Source of the DNA: Gigaspora margarita
Taxonomy: Eukaryota; Glomeromycota; Glomeromycetes; Diversisporales; Gigasporaceae
Length of the DNA: 64,000 nt
Direction: 5' to 3'
NCBI GenBank assembly: GCA_009809945.1
Contig: WTPW01000026.1
Location: 776,124 to 840,123, forward strand
The stretch's first letter is position 1; each line of letters begins with the position of its first letter. The position numbers and the translations under genes were made by a program. Below are positions 60,460 to 64,000 of this stretch, piece after piece. The notes below the pieces were generated by a model. It saw nothing but the letters and a program-made list of their open reading frames with translations, had not been told where the DNA came from and did not search any database.

Positions 60460-61949
60460 TTAACAATCAACACGAATGCATTCATAGTTTACAAATGTAA
60501 CATATTCTTCTACTTCTTTTTTAATATAAACATCATACAGCCTTTTTTCTACACCCACATAAATCAAAGTTCTTTTTCGTATGCAGAAATTAATTAATGC
60601 TTTAGCTTTTTTCTCAGTATTAAGATGATTAATTAGCAGATTTTTTAAAGGTGCATAGCAATTATTGAGCAAAGTTTCAATATATGTATTTAAACAAGAA
60701 TACCTTAAGTCAAGATATTGCAATGTTGACAGTAATATTTTTGCAAAGTGCATAACTCGTATTTCTGGATCTTCATCTGGTATGTTATTAATATGTAATA
60801 ATGTGAGAAATTGAAGATTTTTTAAATTGCCAATAAGTTCTAGGAGTTGTGTGGATAATTCAAAACTTTGAAGTTCAAGAAATATAATATTTGGGCAGAA
60901 AGATTTAAGTGTTTCTAGTATTGTCATTTTTTCCAAACTTCATCATCAGTTGTTTCAAACTTTAGTCGTTGTAATAGTGAGCCAGATTTTTGTAGAATTT
61001 GTACCATATACGAAGTATCAATAGAACAACCAATAATTTCCAAAGTATTGATGTTTGCAAATAATATTTTCACATCAATGCAAAATCTGATACGAAGAAT
61101 TTCTAAATTTTCACAATCGATTAGCGTTTCAAATTCTGCATCGAAATTGCAATTCTCAAATGTAACTTCTTGTAATGATAGTTTTTGACTTTTTAAAGCT
61201 GAAATAATGTCATGAGTTTCCATGGGAAAAAATTCTCCACTGAATAAGCCAAACTGTTTAAGTTGTTCTTGTGATTTAATAAAGTGTGTAATAGCATTAA
61301 GCAATTGTGGTTCGTCATTATAATAAACTTTTTCAAGTTTCAAAGAACTAATATTTGTAGCATGATTTGCCAAGATTTTTAATAATGCAATAGCATTTTC
61401 AGTGTAGTCTGGTATCAGACTGAAAGAAAAATCTTGAAGTCGTGAGAAAAATTGATCATTATATTCTAATAAATAGAATATCTCTGTATTAAATCCATAA
61501 TTAGAGTAATGTAAATCTAATTTATGTAAAGTTGCCCGCCTTTCAACAAGTAATTTAAATAATAAATTATTTACAAAAGTTACTGAAAGGGTATAATATG
61601 TTACAAGCTGAAATTTAATCCATTGTTCAACTTTTTGTTCAAAATTGTATAAATCGAGAAACTTTAGAAATCTTGCATAGTTAAATAACGTATTTGGAAA
61701 ATCTATATTAATCCCAAATTCTTTCAAACCGAGTTTTTCATAATCATCAAGGGAAGACAAGTATTGAGAAATGAATAATGGATTTTTATTAAATGAAAAC
61801 GGATTTTGCCAAAGAATAGGTATTGAAATTTTGCACCAATGTCAGCTCACAAGTGCACACGAGTATAAGGAATAAATTTCATTATTTAAATGATTAAGAA
61901 TCTTTTCCAATAATTCGGGCATATCGCCCTTAAATATTTTTGATGCCAT
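60460..61949 (-). pseudogene. F-box-like / leucine-rich gene, copy 3, broken
   Basis: The family start (ATG at 61949, then KGDMPELLEKIL) and body are present on the minus strand, but the frame is broken twice. A TGA at 61844-61842 falls in CALVS-stop-HWCK where copies 1 and 2 read CALVNRYWCK; an Arg CGA-to-TGA change is the simplest explanation. A 1-nt frameshift near 60930 separates LLQRLKFETTDDEV from ILETLKSFCPNIIFLELQSF. The end ...EVEEYVTFVNYECIRVDC is the usual family C-terminus. Similarity to copies 1 and 2 is much lower than between those two, so this is an older paralog. Both lesions could be checked as assembly errors. Confidence 0.8.
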
Positions 61950-62349
61950 AAATTTCTTTTGTGTTGTTTTAACGAAAAAGTTGAATAAATTCGTTATTGT
62001 TGATCAACAAGCCCCTATTAAGTAATTTCATCTGATTGATTAGCAGATAGTAGGTAGTACAGAACGTCATACATAACAATCACAATAAATAAGCCTGAAA
62101 GTTTGTAAGCAAATTGAAGATAATGGAACCGGATTACTTAATTGTAAGTCAACAGATCGAAATACGGGCTAAGCGGGGATAGCCCAATAATTTCCCAAAA
62201 ACAAGAAACCAGTCGTAACCGGTTCGGTGGCTGTCAGTATGATGACAGGAAATAACCTGGATCCATGCGACTACACATGCAAGCTAAGATTCATTTAATC
62301 AACCACCCTATTTGGGATTATTTAAATGTTTACTAATGATATTTTACTC

Positions 62350-63852
62350 GAAAAGCATTGCATTACACCTTACTAATTAATTTTTTTTTTTTTGGACTTA
62401 AGCCAGCAATTATTTAAGCCAGAGAATTTTTTATTTAAGTGATTACGTGGCAATTAGCACATGATCATGAAGTGAGTGATTAACCGAGACAGGTCAGAAC
62501 GGCAATGACATCCCGAGAGGTTGCAATAAAATTGCACTAGGAGTCGCCGTAGGATTGATTAGCCGGTAGTTTCCCGCTCGCTAAAGCGAGCCGGCTGTGA
62601 GTATGGTACTGATTGAGAAATTGAAACATGCGCAGGTAGAGATGGTAGAATCACGTGTTTCTCCTCCGGGTGGGCGGGTGGGTCGAAACTCTGATTAATC
62701 TGGTCTTGAGCACTCCGGGATCTGTATCCCATTTCATAGTTTAAATATGCCTTGCTCCTGACTTGGGGCTTAGGTTGTTTGCTTCGCTAGCATATGCCGT
62801 TGCACATTTTCATATGATTTTCAATTTTCAATCACTTACCTTACTAGGGTTAGCTCTGCCCAATGTTCGGGCGCAGCACGTGATGGCACGGTCGTGTGGC
62901 TGCTTCGCTTTTCGATCACGTGATCTACCATCACTCCGCACGAAAAGCATTGCATTACACCTTTTTAATTAATTTTTTTTTTTTTTTTGGACTTAAGCCG
63001 GCAATTATTTAAGCCAGAGAAATTTTTTATTTAAGTGATTACGTGGCAATTAGCACATGATCATGAAGTGAGTGATTGAATGAGACAGGTCAGAACGGCA
63101 ATGATATCCTGAGAGGTTGCAATAAAATTGCGCTGGAAGTCACCGTAGGATTGATTAGCCGGTGGTTTCCTGCTCGCTAAAGCGAGCTGGCTATGAGTAT
63201 AGTACTGATTGACAAATTGAAACATGCGCAAGTAGAGATGGTAGAATCACGTGTTTCTCCTCCAGGTGGGCGGGTGGGTCGAAACTCTGATTAATCTGGT
63301 CTTGAGCACTCCGGGATCTGTATCCCGTTTTACAGTTTAAATATGTCTTGCTTCTGACTTGGGGCTTAGGTTGTTTGCTTCGCTAGCATATGCCATTGCA
63401 CATTTTCATGTGATTTTCAATTTTCAATCACTTATCTTACTAGGGTTAGCTCTGCCTGATGATCGAGCGCAGCACGTGATGGCACCAGTCATGTGGCTGC
63501 TTCGCTTTTCGATCACATGATCTACCATCACTCTGCACGAAAAGCATTGCATTACACCTTTCTAATTAATTTTTTTTTTTTTTTTGGACTTAAGCCGGCA
63601 ATTATTTAAGCCAGAGAAATTTTTTATTTAAGTGATTACGTGGCAATTAGCACATGATCATGAAGTGAGTGATTGACCAAGACAGATCAGAATGGCAATG
63701 ACATCCCGAGAGGTTGCAATAAAATTGCGCTGGGAGTCACCGTAGGATTGATTAGCCGGTGGTTTCCCGCTCGCTAAAGCGAGCCGGCTGTGAGTATGGT
63801 ACTGATTGAGAAATTGAAACATGTGCAGGTAGAGATGGTAGAATCACGTGTT
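62350..63852 (+). repeat. Tandem array (2.5 copies) of a ~595 bp promoter-module-like unit
   Basis: Units start at CGAAAAGCATTGCATTACAC: 62350, 62942 (592 bp) and 63539 (597 bp). The third stops at about 63852 after GGTAGAATCACGTGTTT. Each unit aligns with the promoter-like modules at 2742-3250 and 20469-20995 through GGACTTAAGCCGGCAATTAT, GGTTGCAATAAAATTGCGCT, GGGAGTCRCCGTAGGATTG, AACATGCGCAGGTAGAGATG and GGTAGAATCACGTG. CTCGCTAAAGCGAG forms a perfect hairpin in each. The array points rightward, away from F-box copy 3, so any gene it serves would lie beyond the window. Confidence 0.85.
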
Positions 63853-64000
63853 TTCCAGTATTTTCAGATTCTACCAGACCTTTGCGTTTGTTTCACGTTT
63901 TTGTGTTTGTTTTTTTTTTTTGCTGATTGTCCCATTCCTTCTCTTGCTATTTCTGTCTGTTTGTCTGTTTGGGGGGTTTTTTTTCTTTTTCTTTTTTTTG
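63853..64000. other. Low-complexity T/G-rich window end
   Basis: T-rich sequence (CGTTTGTTTCACGTTTTTGTG, then T and G runs). No feature was recognised. Confidence 0.4.

Noticed and set aside
1..64000. tRNA and rRNA genes
   Set aside because: No cloverleaf with a GTTCRA box in proper context and no rRNA core sequences were seen by eye; a covariance-model scan would settle this.

Overview
The window is AT-rich, CpG-poor, repeat-laden eukaryotic DNA with short GT-AG introns (60-80 nt). It carries F-box/LRR-type genes whose N-terminus begins MASKILKGDMPELMEDIL, a protein kinase with a HADFHSGNIL catalytic loop next to a Sel1-repeat gene, a SPRY-like relic and Hook-like coiled-coil relics. This set of lineage-expanded families fits an arbuscular mycorrhizal fungus of the Rhizophagus type (Glomeromycotina). 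That assignment rests on recognising the families; no search was run. One gap of 941 N lies at 11849-12789, and single Ns occur near 149, 849, 923 and 938.

Layout. 1-2250 is transposon debris. A segmental duplication has one copy at about 2251-6955 and the other at about 20014-25285. Each copy holds a promoter-like module, an F-box gene (3924-5534; 21167-22696, about 95% identical by eye) and a second, badly decayed F-box relic. Between the copies (7-20 kb) lie a SPRY-like relic and many short DNA transposons. A second segmental duplication (about 25755-31690 and 39843-44845) carries two broken copies of a Hook-like dynein-adaptor gene on the minus strand. Between them, on the minus strand, are a Sel1-repeat gene (38853-39257) and a protein kinase gene (36126-37673), separated by an array of eight intron-like ~110 bp repeats. 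45-60 kb is almost gene-free repeat sequence. A third F-box copy (60460-61949, minus) is a pseudogene. The right edge (62350-63852) is a tandem array of a ~595 bp unit homologous to the promoter-like module of the two F-box genes.

The most informative feature is the pair of segmental duplications. Because each locus exists twice, one copy often shows the empty site of a transposon present in the other. This lets several insertions be mapped to the base: hAT-type elements with 8-bp target duplications at 3297-3764, 22677-22931 and 29357-30335, and MULE-like elements with 9-bp duplications at 23613-23840 and 24488-24807. One hAT insertion supplies the last residues and the stop codon of F-box copy 2. 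Another sits between the TATA-like box and the ATG of copy 1. A third splits an exon of Hook-like copy A. Only the two F-box genes, the kinase and the Sel1 gene look potentially functional; most other protein-like signal is decayed. No tRNA, rRNA or CRISPR was seen.
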